From assembly GCA_023213315.1 (NCBI GenBank), contig JAKCPI010003147.1:1-64000 (forward strand): 64,000 bases of DNA, in the 5' to 3' direction. The stretch is from Euborellia annulipes. Taxonomy: Eukaryota; Arthropoda; Insecta; Dermaptera; Anisolabididae. The notes beneath the pieces were generated by a model. The model did not search any database. It was not told where the DNA came from and saw nothing but the letters and a program-made list of their open reading frames with translations. This document shows, in pieces, positions 1 through 11,348 of the stretch. Each line of letters opens with the position of its first letter. The stretch's first letter is position 1. Both the position numbers and the translations under genes were made by a program.

Positions 1-114
1 TAGGATTTTCCATAGTATCGTGCCGAGTATTGGTTGATTGGTTTCATAATATTGTTGTGAATTCAAAATAAGGAGAAATATACGAAACCAAGTATGCTGG
101 GACGATTGAATTAA

Positions 115-413
115 GATTATGGAGAAGAAAAAGTCAGCGAATGCTTTCCACGTTATGGATGGGGCAACATCTGATAAGCTGATATGATACAATTATTTGT
201 GTATGTTTTAAAACAATTTCTCAGAGTGACCCGCCAGGCGCGTGTACTTTCCATATATGGAATGGTTTCTCAGGCATTTTATAAGTTTGTAAAACGCTCC
301 ACAATCGTATAATTTGATGCACTGAGGATGGTTTGTGTTAGGCATACCGAAATATCTGCAAATAAATTATTCTAACGTGGAAAGCATTCGCTGGCTTTTT
401 CTTCTCCTTAACC
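115..413. repeat. Foldback, 41 bp arms
   Basis: Two 41 bp arms (115-155 and 373-413) are inverted copies with about three mismatches; both contain AGCGAATGCTTTCCACGTTA or its complement. The ~215 bp between them holds a degenerate hammerhead-like motif near the right arm. No target-site duplication was found, so the outer limits are only those of the matching arms. It is probably the remnant of a foldback element of the kind better preserved at 14.6, 40.7 and 41.0 kb. Confidence 0.7.
322..356 (+). ncRNA. Degenerate hammerhead-like motif
   Basis: CTGAGGA at 322-328 fits the hammerhead core CUGANGA. It is followed by a possible stem II (GGTTTG with CATACC, one mismatch, 7 nt loop) and GAAA at 349-352. 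The GUC cleavage triplet and a clear stem I are missing. It sits inside a foldback, as the better examples do. Alone it would be weak. Confidence 0.25.
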
Positions 414-830
414 TTAAAGAGAAATATTTATAAAATTAATTCATTTTGAATATTAAATAGGAATTCTAGCCATATCAAATAAATGCGTAGGTAGTGTCTA
501 GACTAGAGGTCAAGGTCTGGTCTCTTCCCAAGCACGTGTGCGATGACATCAGCAAATATCGGATGTCCACCTAGGAAAAGTTGCAATTTTGAATAATCAG
601 CATGCTATCTGTTGTGTTATCCCCACCGAGGGCTATATAAGCCCGAGAATCAACCCAGGAGAGCAGACATCTCTGTACATCAAGTCACTCTTTGATTTTC
701 CTTTATTCTATCCCTCAACAAGTAAACCAACGAAGAAGGAAATCTTGAACGATATCCCCAATAGAGGAATCCTTACGGAGTTTGAACAATAGGGCTTTCT
801 GCGATTCTATTTCACCCTTTTAGGCTTAAT

Positions 831-1055
831 CTTGGGGAGTGTCCAGGTCCTGTGGCTTTTGGTGACATGGATCACGTCTTTTTGGGCTGCCCAACTTTCA
901 AAGACCAGATACAGAGGTTTTATACCAACATCCAGGGAATACTGGAGTTCCAGTACAGATTTGTCCTTCAATTTTTGGCTCTTGAACATCGGATTTCAAG
1001 TTTGGAGGCTGTTAATTTGAGTTTAGTCATCTTATTTAGATTATTTATTTGTTAG
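831..1055 (+). pseudogene. LINE C-terminal zinc-knuckle-like relic
   Basis: One frame reads LGECPGPVAFGDMDHVFLGC and continues PTFKDQIQRFYTNIQ before running on to a stop at 1055. The Cys...His-x4-Cys spacing with a following CP resembles the C-terminal zinc knuckle of non-LTR retrotransposon ORF2 proteins. No reverse-transcriptase motif lies upstream. The frame before it (589-792, 67 codons) is not recognisable. A SINE follows at once on the other strand. The call is by motif only, and the frame could be chance. Confidence 0.3.
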
Positions 1056-1097
1056 TTGAGATTACTTGTTTTTATTTTGCTTGTAATTAATTTGTCT

Positions 1098-1290
1098 TCT
1101 GGGTTGCTGGCCAACCGGCGTCCTTGCCAAGGCCACAAGAAAGAAAATTACATCCCCTTTCTAACGACACATCCACCCACGTTCTCGAGTTTCTTTCGGT
1201 GGAGGGATGCGAACCCTTGACCCCTAGCACAAGAGGCGGATACCTCTTCCACTGTGCTATGGCCCAAGGGCTCGTTCTCGAGTTACAACG
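1098..1290 (-). mobile_element. tRNA-derived SINE
   Basis: On the minus strand a tRNA-like head (about 1275 down to 1203) has an A box TAGCACAGTGGAAGAGG and a B box GGTTCGCATCC, the internal RNA polymerase III promoter. An unrelated body of ~100 bp follows, to about 1098. The ends of the head do not form a full acceptor stem, so this is a tRNA-derived SINE, not a tRNA gene. The head differs from those at 21.1 and 40.2 kb. I found no clear target-site duplication. Confidence 0.6.
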
Positions 1291-1329
1291 ATTCAAAGAA
1301 AGGAAATTTAAAATAAGGAAATAAAACTC

Positions 1330-2262
1330 AGAAACGAATGGACCGATTTTAAAGGACTTTTTTTCCTATTTGATTTTGAATAGCCAGCCAGCTATAAGAC
1401 GCTAAGCACGGAATAGTTTTCTCCAATTTCTTTGCGTTTATCATTGAAAGGATTCTTTTCTTTTTATTTAAATTTAAACATCAATTGAAAAGATCTCTGA
1501 TCTAGATTTATTATCTGTCTGTCTGTCTGTCTGTCTGTCAATATTAGCCTTCCTTATTCTTTCCTTTCTTTCCTATAAATGCCTTCTCTCTATCAAGATT
1601 AAAATAAAATTCCCTTTTGTGTTAATTCCTCATTTCCGCCTCCTCAACGTTAAATAAATAAATTAATGATAAGTGAAATTGAAATGATTACAAAATATAT
1701 TTTTGTCAAATCATTTCTCTTCTGAAAATTTAGAATAAATAATCAACTTCTAAAAATTTTTTGTTTGATTAAAAAGCAATCTACCTATATACTAAATCTT
1801 TGACAAGTTTTTATCTCAAAAAAAAAAAAAAATAAATAAATAAATAAATAAACGACAAAAGGAAAAATAAATAATCTGGAGAAAGAAATATGTCTAATAA
1901 TAATAAAATCTATTATTATTATTATGCTATTCAACAATTAATCATTTCTTTTTCTTTTCTTAAACGAAATATAGGAGATGTAGAGCGTATATAAATATAT
2001 ATACCTATATTTTCCTCTTAAAAATAAAATAAATAACTTTAATAGACCTCTAATCTATCTCTCTCTATCTGTTCAAGAATTTTAAGAGAGAAATTGCTGA
2101 AAAAAAAATTCACCTAAATAAACTATAATTCTAAAATCAAATATGAACTTGAAATCAAATCTCTTTAATTTTAAATTCAATCCAATTTAATATTATTTAA
2201 TTATATAGACTACACAAATAATATATTTTATTAAATTAATAATACAAGAAACTTTTCATTTT
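1330..2262. other. AT-rich gap with simple repeats
   Basis: No gene seen. It contains (GTCT)n at 1514-1539, (AAAT)n near 1832-1852 and one plus-strand G-module core at 1977. A short stretch at 1328-1350 (ACTCAGAAACGAATGGACCG) resembles the 3' ends of old LINE-type repeats also seen at 3342, 4141 and 4845. Confidence 0.6.
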
Positions 2263-2375
2263 TCATAATTTCTAAAAAGTGAGGCTAATATATAAATCTA
2301 TATACGATCTACATCTCTTGTTTTCTATTCAAGAAAGAAAAAAGAGGTTATCTCAACTGTTGTTTTTAATTGTTT
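2263..2375 (-). repeat. G-module copy
   Basis: The core TATACGATCTACATCTC is at 2301-2317. As in other full copies, one side carries GTGAGGCTAATATATAAATC and the other an AGAGGTTATCTC block followed by AT-rich sequence. Read on the minus strand the order is AACCTC, pyrimidine tract, core, TATA-like A/T run, CCTCACTTT. Confidence 0.65.
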
Positions 2376-2546
2376 AATTAAAGTTTATTTTAATTTAATT
2401 CTTTTTCTTAATACGCTCTATCCATACAATTTGATTCCATCTCTCTCAGTCAAAATAAAGTTTTTATTTTAATTAATCGTTTTTGTGGAATTGATAAGAA
2501 TTAAATCGTTTCTTTTCTCAATATGGACACGAATCATTTTATTTGA

Positions 2547-2554
2547 TGACGTCA
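2547..2554. promoter_or_regulatory. CRE palindrome TGACGTCA
   Basis: A perfect CREB/ATF-type octamer, followed at once by an E-box-like CATGTG and an inverted CCAAT box (ATTGG). There is no gene next to it. It is one of six such octamers in the window. Confidence 0.35.
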
Positions 2555-2830
2555 TGTGATTGGCTTTTTTGTTTTCAAGGTGTCAACACTTTTTTTTTTT
2601 GTTTATTCTTTGAATTCCATTCCTTTTCTTTATTGTAATTATTATTCTTTCTTTTCAAATTTATTTGATTTAAAGAGAAAGAGAAAATTGCATTGTGACG
2701 AGTTAATTAAATTTTTTTTCACCCTTTGACGTAATAATCTCTCTCTAACTCTGACGATTATTGATATTAGAAATAAATGGCATAAATCGTGATTTATTTT
2801 TGGGGAAAATAATACAAAAAATTTTTCATG

Positions 2831-3232
2831 TTATTTACAGGCGTGGCTAAATTCGCCTCGTTTAGATTCGTAGCCAACTTCACTTCGTTCACATGCGTTG
2901 CTTACTTCTCATTGCCAAGAATTGAATCTTAACCTACTAATATTGACATTCATTCACATGTAGGTATATTTATATGAATAAGGGTATATACTGTATACCG
3001 CGTATGCGGTTGTTATTTTTAAAAATCAATAATTAAATTAAATTTAGAATTGTCATTGATTAAATTAAATTTGTAAGATTCAAAGTTATGTTAAGTGAGC
3101 AATGCATGTGAACGAAGTGAAGTTAGCTACGAATCAAAGCGAGGTGAAGTTAGCCATGCATGTAAATAATACCTAACCTCCAGTTAGTTCAAAATTAATG
3201 CATCTACCTGATGACGGCTGCAGAAAAACGTT
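2831..3232. repeat. Foldback, ~75 bp arms (P-type)
   Basis: Arms at about 2831-2908 and 3091-3170 are imperfect inverted copies sharing AACTTCACTTCGTTCACATG and its complement. Just beyond the right arm is CTGATGACGGCTGCAGAA (3209-3226), a decayed hammerhead-like core, then an A/T tail. The element at 47.85-48.24 kb has the same arms, the same CTGATGA motif and a shared tail containing AACAATTTTTTGTATTA, so the two are copies of one family. Confidence 0.7.
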
Positions 3233-3239
3233 CTATATA

Positions 3240-4130
3240 TATTTTATTGTATTTAATAACAATTTTTTGTATTAACATTGAATAAAGAATTTCTCTGTCC
3301 GTAAAATTTTATTAACTATTTAGAAAATAAAGAGTATGGATTAACTCAGAAACTATTGGACCGATTTGACTGAATAATTTTAGACAAAATATAGATATTG
3401 GCTAAAAGGCGAACAAGATTTGTAGATAAAATAAAAAAAAGGATGAAATTTTAGAATTCTTTGCCCAAAGGGTTAAAGAATATAAATAAAGGAGATTTCT
3501 GTTCTCTGTGAATGGAAAAATAAAAAAAAGAATCTTATCTCAATTTATTTGATTGGAATTTATTATAAGATTAGTTTGTTGTTGTTGTTGTTGTAACATG
3601 AGTTTGGATATAAAATTTGAATAGAGTTCTGATGATTGGAAGGAAGCAAAAAACAAACAAACAGAGAATCCAATCAAACGCCATAAAATCATAAGACACG
3701 TTTAATGATCGCGACTTCTGCTTTTTTACGTCATCATAGAAATTTCTTTCAAACAAAATTTGTTTAAAATTTTAAAATAAAAGAATTTTTCGTTTTTTTT
3801 TAGTTGGCGCTTTAAATAAAGTGCCACTTCAAGTCTCTCGATTGTTATCAAAATTTGATATTAGCTTTAGTTTTTTATTAAAAGCTTGGATATAAAATTT
3901 GGTTAGAATTCTTTCATTAGTTTGTCGGCAATCGCGTGTAGAAATTCGAACACAGTGGCGATTGTTGATCAAGAGGCATTATTACGAAATAATGATTTAA
4001 TTTTGTCAAGTCATTTTTAATTAACAAAAATTCAATTTTTATTTTAAATTATTACCAAAATTAAAATAATGATTTAATTAATTATTTCATTATTACTTAA
4101 TAATTAAATTTAATTCTATTTTGCCCCGTT
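3240..4130. other. AT-rich gap
   Basis: No gene seen. A LINE-tail-like phrase (ACTCAGAAACTATTGGACCG) lies at 3346. Short (TTG)n tracts and A/T homopolymers make up the rest. Confidence 0.5.
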
Positions 4131-4134
4131 ATTT

Positions 4135-4588
4135 GCACTTTAACTCTTGAACCACTGAACCGATTTTCACGAAATAAACGCCAAACAATTTCTTTATTTC
4201 CCTAGATTGTAGTAAAACCTAGCAATAGATTATTATAAATAAATATTGATAAGAAAGAAATAAGTAGTGTTTAGAATTCTCTTTGGAGATATTAAAACGT
4301 GTATTTCCGTTGTGATTGCAATACCTTTGATCTAAAGGAATCCAGTAAAAAATAAATACATTCCCCTTGTGTCATGCTGCTGCTGCTGGCCACATCTGGC
4401 CATCACAAACACACACGCATACGTAAATCCATTTTTTTTTTTTTTAATTAAATATGTAAATTTAAAGAGAGAGGGTTGTGACCGGCTGTCTGTCTCTCTC
4501 TCTGTCCGTCTGTCTGTCTGTCCATCCGTTGAGGGAACAAAAAAAAAATACATTCTTCTTTTGAATGTTTAATTTTCAATTCTCTATT

Positions 4589-4622
<34 letters not shown>

Positions 4623-4885
4623 CCCCCCCCCCCCCCCCCCAGATTCATTCAATCAATCAATTGGCAAACATTATTTTCCATATTCAGAAAACTTTTTTTT
4701 TTGTTTAAACAAAAACAAAACATTTTTTTTATTATTAAAATTTGAATATTTATAAAAAAAAGGCTTTGATTTTATTTAAATAACAAATTTAAATAGTTGG
4801 GGTCATTCTATAGATTAAAAGAAATTGTTTGGCATTTGTTGCATCGAAATCGGTTGAGTGGTTGCTGAGTTATCAAAGAACAAAC
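4135..4885. repeat. Opposed pair of repeat tails
   Basis: 4139-4230 (+) and about 4790-4881 (-) are diverged copies of one sequence, both containing GCCAAACAATTTCTTT near an ACCGATTT phrase, in inverted order. Between them lie a (GTCT)n tract and the (CA)15-C20 run. This type of sequence is common at the 3' ends of old LINEs, but I cannot assign a family. Confidence 0.45.
4590..4640. repeat. (CA)n joined to a run of 20 C
   Basis: Fifteen CA units (4591-4620) pass straight into an uninterrupted run of 20 cytosines (4621-4640). The homopolymer length should be treated as uncertain because such runs are poorly read by most sequencing methods. Confidence 0.9.
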
Positions 4886-5174
4886 AAAGAGACTTTGCAA
4901 CGATTCTAATTCTATCAAAATTGCGGGATTTAATTAATTAAATTTTTTTTTATTTAATTAAATGTCACAAAAATTTAATTTTATATTTAAATTTAAATTA
5001 ATTTCATTGTTGCGTTGCGCTCTTTGTTATACAAACCAAATAATTTATTTTAATGAGATCCGGCGCTATTTTTGAAAATGAAATGAATAAAACGTAAATT
5101 GATTGCTAATGCTTTTTAAAAAGGCACTCAAATGATGTTGAATGTGTAGGGGAGATTAATTTCTATAAAATTCG

Positions 5175-5320
5175 GTCAATTTGTTTTGATTGGCGATCTG
5201 ATATGGGCGAAGAAGAGAAGTCGCCTGTATGCACGGAACATGTCGCTCAGATTGCGTGCGACCTTCGTCCCTCTAACCCGCTGCCTGGCTAGCTAATCCC
5301 GTCGCAGGCCTTTTAAACCC
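5175..5320 (+). other. GC-rich island with short ORF
   Basis: About 130 bp of balanced base composition stands out from the AT-rich surroundings. From the ATG near 5202 one frame reads MGEEEKSPVCTEHVAQIACD, then ten more residues and a stop. There is no clear splice acceptor or donor. It could be a gene or transposon fragment. The C-rich tract at 5318-5336 and its G-rich partner at 5349-5368 follow. Confidence 0.3.
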
Positions 5321-5544
5321 CCTCCCCTCCCCCTCCATCTCTCTATAGGAGTAGGGAGGGGAGGGAGAAAGTTTTCTCCCATTTTGCTTCCTTTTGTGTT
5401 CCCATACTGCAAAGTAATTGTAAAATACACAAATGTAATGTGGAAGAAAAAAATTTGAAAATTATTTTTTACTTAATAGAATAAATAAATAATAATCTTG
5501 AAACTTCATTTATTCAAATTTAATTAATTATTTTTAATTTTAAT

Positions 5545-5660
5545 TTAAAATGTTTATTATATATGTATATATATATTTATATACAATCTACATCTCCTTA
5601 ATTTCATCCCAAGCCTAAGAGAAAGTGAGGTTATATCATCTATTTTTTTTTTTTTTTATT
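5545..5660 (-). repeat. G-module copy
   Basis: Core TATACAATCTACATCTCC at about 5580-5597, with a TATATATATTTATA run on one side and AGAAAGTGAGGTTATATC on the other. It differs from the consensus core by one base (CAATC for CGATC). Confidence 0.6.
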
Positions 5661-6324
5661 TCCTAATTAATTAAGAATTAAATTTTTCAAAATTATTATA
5701 AATTATCCCAAAATTTATTTTTCTTTTTAATTAAAAGAGAGTTTGTAAGAATTAATTTCTATTATTTGCGAGATGGAAAACAATTTGAGTTGCAAAGTTA
5801 AATAATAAACAATCCGCACCCCCACCCCTCCCCTCCCCCTCCCCTTTCATTATTGCGTTCTTGAGATGATGATGATGGAATTAATTATAAAACTTTTAAT
5901 TGTTGTCACAACGTATAAAAACAAAATTCTAAGGCAGTAGTGACGTATGTTACGAATATTAAATGTCATTTTATTGAAAAATTTATAATTAAAACTTTTT
6001 CTTTTTGTTGTTGTTGTTGATTTATTATGAAAAAAAAAAACTATTAAAAAAGTTTTGTGTTTTAGTACAAATGGAGACAAACACAAAAATATAAATACCT
6101 TCGCTCTCTTATTGATATAATAATAAACAAAGTTTTTTTTTTTTTTAAGTTCATTTATTAATTTTCTTTTATGATTCTTTGAGTTCATTTTTTTCTTTTT
6201 TGAATAGAATAAATTTCTCAAGTTTTTTAATAAAAAATAAAAATATTATTTAAGTCTGTTTATGAATAAATAAATTAAATAGGAGCTCCAATCTATTTAT
6301 TAAATGAAATCTAAATTTAATAAT

Positions 6325-6425
6325 TGCGAAATTTAATTAGAAAATAAAAAGAGAGAAATTCTAACCTCACTCTTGCTAAGAATCAACGAGATGTAGATCG
6401 TATATAGCTACATATAATAACCTAT
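6325..6425 (+). repeat. G-module copy
   Basis: TTTAATTAGAAAATAAAAAG, then CTAACCTCACTC, then the core GAGATGTAGATCGTATATA at 6389. The A/T run after the core is short (GCTACATATAATAACC). Confidence 0.65.
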
Positions 6426-6429
6426 ACAT

Positions 6430-7390
6430 TCAAATTTCTGATTTTTAAAGGGAATAAAATCTGAGTTGAGATTTAAATAAAAATAATAAAATAAAACGAC
6501 ATAATTATGAATGTGATTAGATGTCATATTACCAGATAAAATCAAGGAGGCGGCCTTCTTTTTGTTGCTTATTTCATAATATAGGAAATTTCGCATTCGT
6601 TTGCTTTGCTAATATTTATTTGTATCGTCATAGACACATTGTCTGTTGACAAAAAGAGATTTGATAAAAGAGACAGAGACACGCCTTCAAGACACTCGAA
6701 TTGCCTTCAATCAATCAATCAATCAATCTTAAAATATTGCCTTCTTAATTAAAACTCCAATTGTTGCCAACCTTCACTAAATTAAAGACGGCATTTAAAG
6801 AAGAATGAAATCTCAAATAGGGAAAAATTTATTTGCTTTTCTAGCCAATTAATAAACGTAATTAGCTAACTTACAAAAAAAAAAAAAAAAATCAACATAA
6901 CCTTAATTTCCTTTTCCCGGATAACATAACCTCAATTTAATAAAATTCTTATTATCTGTTAATTTGAGCCATGTAATCATATAATCAATAACAATTAAGC
7001 TATTACATTTGAATTACGAGTGAATCCTTTTTTTTTTTTTTGGAATCTCTCGAAAACCATTTATTAAAAAATCAATAATAACAATATTATATGCTGAATG
7101 AGTTTGATGAATCAAATTAGAGTGAAAAAAAAGAGACAAGGAAGAAAAAATATTTCCTGCTATTTGCGTTTAACATCTCCAAGATGGAGGTCTTTGGTGT
7201 TAAGTTAGCTACAAAAAGCTGAAATTTGTTAATTGGCATCAACAAATCAAGAATTTTATTATTAATATTCTTTGTGAAAATTAGAAATCAAATCTTATTT
7301 ATAAAACGAAGAGATTTTTTAATTTTCTTTAATTAATTAAAATTTAATTTATATAATATTGATTATTAGAATAATAATTGTGAGATTGAA
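6430..7390. other. AT-rich gap
   Basis: Nothing gene-like seen. It contains a (TCAA)n tract at 6710-6727 and several A or T homopolymers. Confidence 0.5.
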
Positions 7391-7394
7391 TTTT

Positions 7395-7500
7395 ATTTTA
7401 ATTCTTAATTAGACATTAAAAAAAGAAGAGATGACATAACCTCTTTCTTTTCTTGAACGAAAACTACCAGAGATCTAGATCATATATATTTATATATAGA
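7395..7500 (+). repeat. G-module copy
   Basis: Order as in the best copies: AATTCTTAATTAGACATT, AAAAGAAGAGATGACATAAC, CTC, pyrimidines ending in CTTGAACG, then a core variant AGATCTAGATCATATATA at 7471 and a TATTTATATATAG run. Confidence 0.65.
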
Positions 7501-8109
7501 CCTATATATGCAGATTTTGTTGTTGTTGTTGTTGAGTGTGTAGGGATTCATTAATTGACCCTCCCATCAATCACAGATGGGAGAGAATAAAAAAAGCAGA
7601 TGTTTATTGGAATGGAACATTTTAATTAATTTTAATTAGAAAATCCGAAGTGTAGAATTATTGACCACCCCCCCCTCCCCTCCCCCACACCCTCTAAACA
7701 GCACAAAATCTCCTTTTTATTTTATTACAAATTAATTAATTTTATTTAAGCGACCGAACATTAATGCATCTGTTTTTTTATTTAATACGTCTTTCCCTCC
7801 CCATAAACTTCAATGGATAAATTGCGCTGCTATTTTCTATTGAATATTTGAAGAAATTCAATTCAATTGTTTCTGAGGAGTTCGTTAATTAATTACAAAT
7901 ATCCAGCATTTGTGTTTTTATTTATTTTTCTAATTAACAATTTAAATTGGCGAGATGTTTTTTTTTTTTCGATTAGTATTGACATTTGAGCCGTTAAAAC
8001 TCAAGAACGCAAAGGTATAGAAAAATGATTGAAATATCATCAGAAAGGGGATGAAATTTCCTTTTTATAAATGTTTGTTGTCAAATGAATAACAAAAAGA
8101 TTGCAGAGT

Positions 8110-8190
8110 TTATGATTAATTAAATTTCTTTAAAAGCTGCAAATCTTGGAGATGTAGATCGCATATAAATACATATATATATATATAAAA
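8110..8190 (+). repeat. G-module copy with AT expansion
   Basis: Core GATGTAGATCGCATATAAAT at 8151, passing into an (AT)n run to about 8187. The left half of the module is poorly kept. Confidence 0.55.
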
Positions 8191-8199
8191 GCAGTGAAT

Positions 8200-9010
8200 A
8201 ATTAATTATTTAATTAAATAATAGGCATAATATTTCTTTCTGTACCGATATATAATATATTAAAATTAACAAAAATTTTTACCTTAACCATAAAAATTAC
8301 TGGAATAGACTGAATTCAGTCTTCTATGGCAAATCTTGCAGAGCGATGGGGGGAAAACAAAGTTTTTATTTTTTTCTCTCTCTTTCTAAAGACAAGTGAT
8401 GACAGACAGACAGACAAACAGACAGAATGTGATTAATTAACTCTTGTTTGTTAGAGTGTAGAAGCAGCAGCAGCAGCAGCAAAAGTCTCTCTCTCTCTCA
8501 CACTTTTTCCTTTTACCAGTCAGCCAACTTAACAAAAACATGAGAATTGAAATTGACTCTCGGGGGGGAGCATCTGCCTACATTTGGCGCCCGTTTTGTT
8601 TTATTTTCATTTAAAATTTCATGATCGAATTCCCTCTCTAAGCCTCATAAATTTAAAAAGAGAATTGCAACACACTTCAATTAAAAGTCCCTCCCTCAAA
8701 ACAGCATTTTTGGGAAATTAATTCGAGTCTGTCTGTCTCTGGACCCTTTTATCGCATTTCACTCTATTTTTATAATTAAATATATAGTACCTTTGTTTTT
8801 ATTCAGTTGGCAGCATTGATGCATTGACATTCAACTCTAATATAAATAATTAATTAATAGTTATTTATATCACAAAATAAATCCTTTGACGAACATTTAT
8901 TTTATTTATATGTGAGACGCCAACAATACAAAAATGTTTTATTTTATGCAGTATATTCTCTCTCTTATTTCTTTTTTTTAACCTAAAAACAAAAAATTCA
9001 TGCTTTAATA
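8200..9010. other. Gap with simple repeats
   Basis: (CAGA)n at 8403-8425, (CAG)n at 8464-8480 and (CT)n near 8486-8499. No gene seen. Confidence 0.5.
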
Positions 9011-9016
9011 ATTAAA

Positions 9017-9690
9017 AAAAATCTGGTGTGACTGGCGCACAGCACACAACTTCTCTTACCTTCGGTAATCGAAAGTTGTGTTCTGTGCTTGTCACACCAG
9101 ATTTTTTGCGTCGACATATATTTAGTTCCCGACAGTACGGAACATTTGAATTCAGATGTAAAAGTATGGGAAAATATTTATATTTTGTTACCATGGCAAC
9201 CATTTCTCCTATCTTCCCTATGAAATACAGGAGTAAAGTGGTCTTCAGAAGATTTCAATTGCAAAATGAGAATATACATTTTAAAGAGAATCTAAAAATT
9301 AATTGATTTTTGAATTTAAAAAAAAATCGTTGGAGCAAATTTTGAGAAAATCGAAAAAAACTGAAAAAGTACATCAGAAAAGTACTAGTACTCTTTGGTC
9401 GATTTTGATTAAAAGCTTATTTTGTCGGTCCCGGGGGGTGTTTAACTTATATATAAAATTTCAGCCTCCTAGCTCAATTCCTTCATGCTTAAAATTGAAC
9501 ACACACAGACAGACAGACACACACACAGACAGACCATGTCGCGAAAACCACTTTTTTGGACTCAGGGGACCTCAAAACGTGAAGATCCATCAAAATCTCG
9601 ACATCGAATTTTTGACATGAATCCAATACTTTCTCTCTATATATATATTACATATATACATAGGTAAGAGAAAGTAAAAAAAAAAATGCG
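9017..9690 (+). mobile_element. A-repeat, near full length
   Basis: The element starts with a ~90 bp hairpin: AATCTGGTGTGAC at 9020 pairs with GTCACACCAGATT at 9094-9106, and the CACAGCACACAACTT arm pairs with AAGTTGTG further in. The body contains TTACCATGGCAACC, AGTACTAGTACTCTTTGG, a (CAGA)n tract and CCATGTCGCGAAAACCACTT. It ends in an A/T run and GGTAAGAGAAAGTA. No transposase or RT is present, so it is a non-autonomous element of unknown class. The insertion at 16.1 kb defines the ends. Confidence 0.8.
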
Positions 9691-10405
9691 ATAATTTTCA
9701 TAATAATATTCCCAATTAATTAAAATTATTTTAATAATTGTTGATATTTAATAAAATTAAATTAGAATAAAACAAATGATATTTAATTCAATGAGATGTA
9801 GAATATATATAAATATAAATAAAGTTGATTATTGTTGTTAATAACAAATAAACAAATTTTATTTTCTCTCACTAATCCATACAGTTAAAGGGAAGTATTA
9901 ATAATCAAATCACTCAAAAAATACCGTTTCAAAGGGCGAAAACGCAAAAGTTTTATTTATTGATTGATCCATAGACCGGGCATTTGTCAAAATAATTTTC
10001 GGTAAGTTTTTACTTGATCTTATAACTTAAACAAAATACATAACGAGATTTTTTTCTATTTTCTCTTCTTTTCTGATAAAATCTTAATAAAAAAAGAAAA
10101 AAGAGTTATTTTTAATTAAAGAGCTTAAAGGATCAGAGAGAGATCTCTTTGAGTGACTCTTGAAATAGATAGACTGTCTTTCTGTCTGTCTCTTTGAGTT
10201 ATTTGTTGTTGTTGTTGTTGTTGGGGGTAGGGGGGTTAAAATGTCACTTTAGCCCTCAATCTCTAGTCTAGGTTTTTTAATATTCTTTGTCTCTTCTCAA
10301 AGAGTTTATTAACAAACAAAGTTGCAAAGCATCCTCAAATTTTAATATTTTCCTAAAAGGATCGATTTAAACTTTCGACCGTTGGCTCTCTAAATTAAAA
10401 TTAAA
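9690..10405. other. AT-rich gap
   Basis: Holds a diverged G-module core at 9795 (GATGTAGAATATATATAAAT), (GTT)n at 10204-10222 and no recognisable gene. Confidence 0.5.
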
Positions 10406-10409
10406 CAAA

Positions 10410-10520
10410 TTAAACACTAGGTTATATGTTTCAAAGGGTTTATTAATTAAAAATTAACATTTAATCCGTATTTCGTCACTTACTTGTCATCATCAGAAGT
10501 GATTACGTTCTAATACATGA
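10410..10520 (-). repeat. Hammerhead-like foldback relative
   Basis: On the minus strand CTGATGATGACAAGTAAGTG is followed by ACGAAATACGG, and further on by CCCTTTGAAACATATAACC and TAGTGTTT. The last part also occurs at 21.39 kb (GAAACTTATAACCTAGTGTT), so the two are related. Stem II pairing is poor here. Confidence 0.4.
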
Positions 10521-11126
10521 AAGTAGATACAACATAACTAGAGGCAGTGGTACCAACTGTAATACATCAAAGTAACAAGATTATGTTACCAACATAACGC
10601 TAAATCAAATGAAATATTAGCATTTAATAATATAATAAAAATATATAAAAAATAAAAATAAAACTCACCTCAAACCATTTTTTTTTTTTTTTTTTTTTTG
10701 TACATTTATTTAATATCCGATGTACTATAGAAACTAAAATATTCAAAACAAAGGAGTTTTATGCAAATTTATTACACCCTTGTCTTTAATTTTATTCAAT
10801 TATTTGACGCTTAGAAGAGGAAAGGAACACATGATTTCTGAAGCGAAACTTCAACCTCTAAATAATTATTCTATTTTTAATTTACCCCGTTTTTTTAGCG
10901 TGTGTCCTTTGAAGTCGTTTTTTTTTTTAAATTTCGTGATCTGTAATTCGATATAGGGAGAGACATAACAGGTTTTCTCTTTCTCTATTCAGTGATGCAT
11001 TCTTTCTTATACTCTTTGGCTTGTAATATTAAAATTTATCTGCTTCTTCTACGACTTCTTCCTCTCTGTACAGTAAGTTCAATTAATCCTAACCTAATAT
11101 TTTATTGTCATGTGGATGAAGGCCGG

Positions 11127-11348
11127 CAAGGTGAAAGAAAACCCATCCAAATTCTTTCCTGCCTTCTGCCCTGCACTCGTGAGGGAAGTGCAACAATGAG
11201 GTTGTTGACTGTATTTTGGGAACGCAAGTTTCTAACACGAAACCCTCTGAGCCAACGACTCAGAATCCCGAAATACAGCCAACAACCTCATTGTTCGATT
11301 TCACTCACGAGTACAGGAGGTACGAAAGAATTTGGATGGGTGACGTTA
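11127..11348. repeat. Foldback with ~90 bp arms
   Basis: The left arm (about 11127-11217) and right arm (about 11265-11348) are imperfect inverted copies sharing ACCCATCCAAATTCTTTC and AACAATGAGGTTGTTG. The loop contains the small palindrome CTGAGCCAACGACTCAG. The 168-codon open frame that crosses it (10992-11498) is produced by this palindrome and is not treated as a gene. No relatives seen in the window. Confidence 0.7.

Noticed and set aside
4621..4640. Telomere or centromere satellite
   Set aside because: Only a mononucleotide run after (CA)n; no tandem TTAGG-type or long satellite arrays anywhere in the window.
5850..6221. 123-codon minus frame
   Set aside because: Made almost only of K, N, I, F and T codons from A/T runs; typical of AT-rich non-coding DNA.
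6700..6730. CRISPR-like regular repeats
   Set aside because: The regular units seen here and elsewhere are simple microsatellites (TCAA, CAGA, GTCT); no spacer-repeat pattern, and the DNA is eukaryotic.
9998..10008. TTTTCGGTAAGTTT as splice site
   Set aside because: The base before GT is G but no AG acceptor is present and there is no exon beside it.
10660..10675. Minus-strand AGGTGAGT donor (also near 34100)
   Set aside because: No preceding pyrimidine-CAG acceptor and no coding frame; single donor-like octamers are expected by chance.
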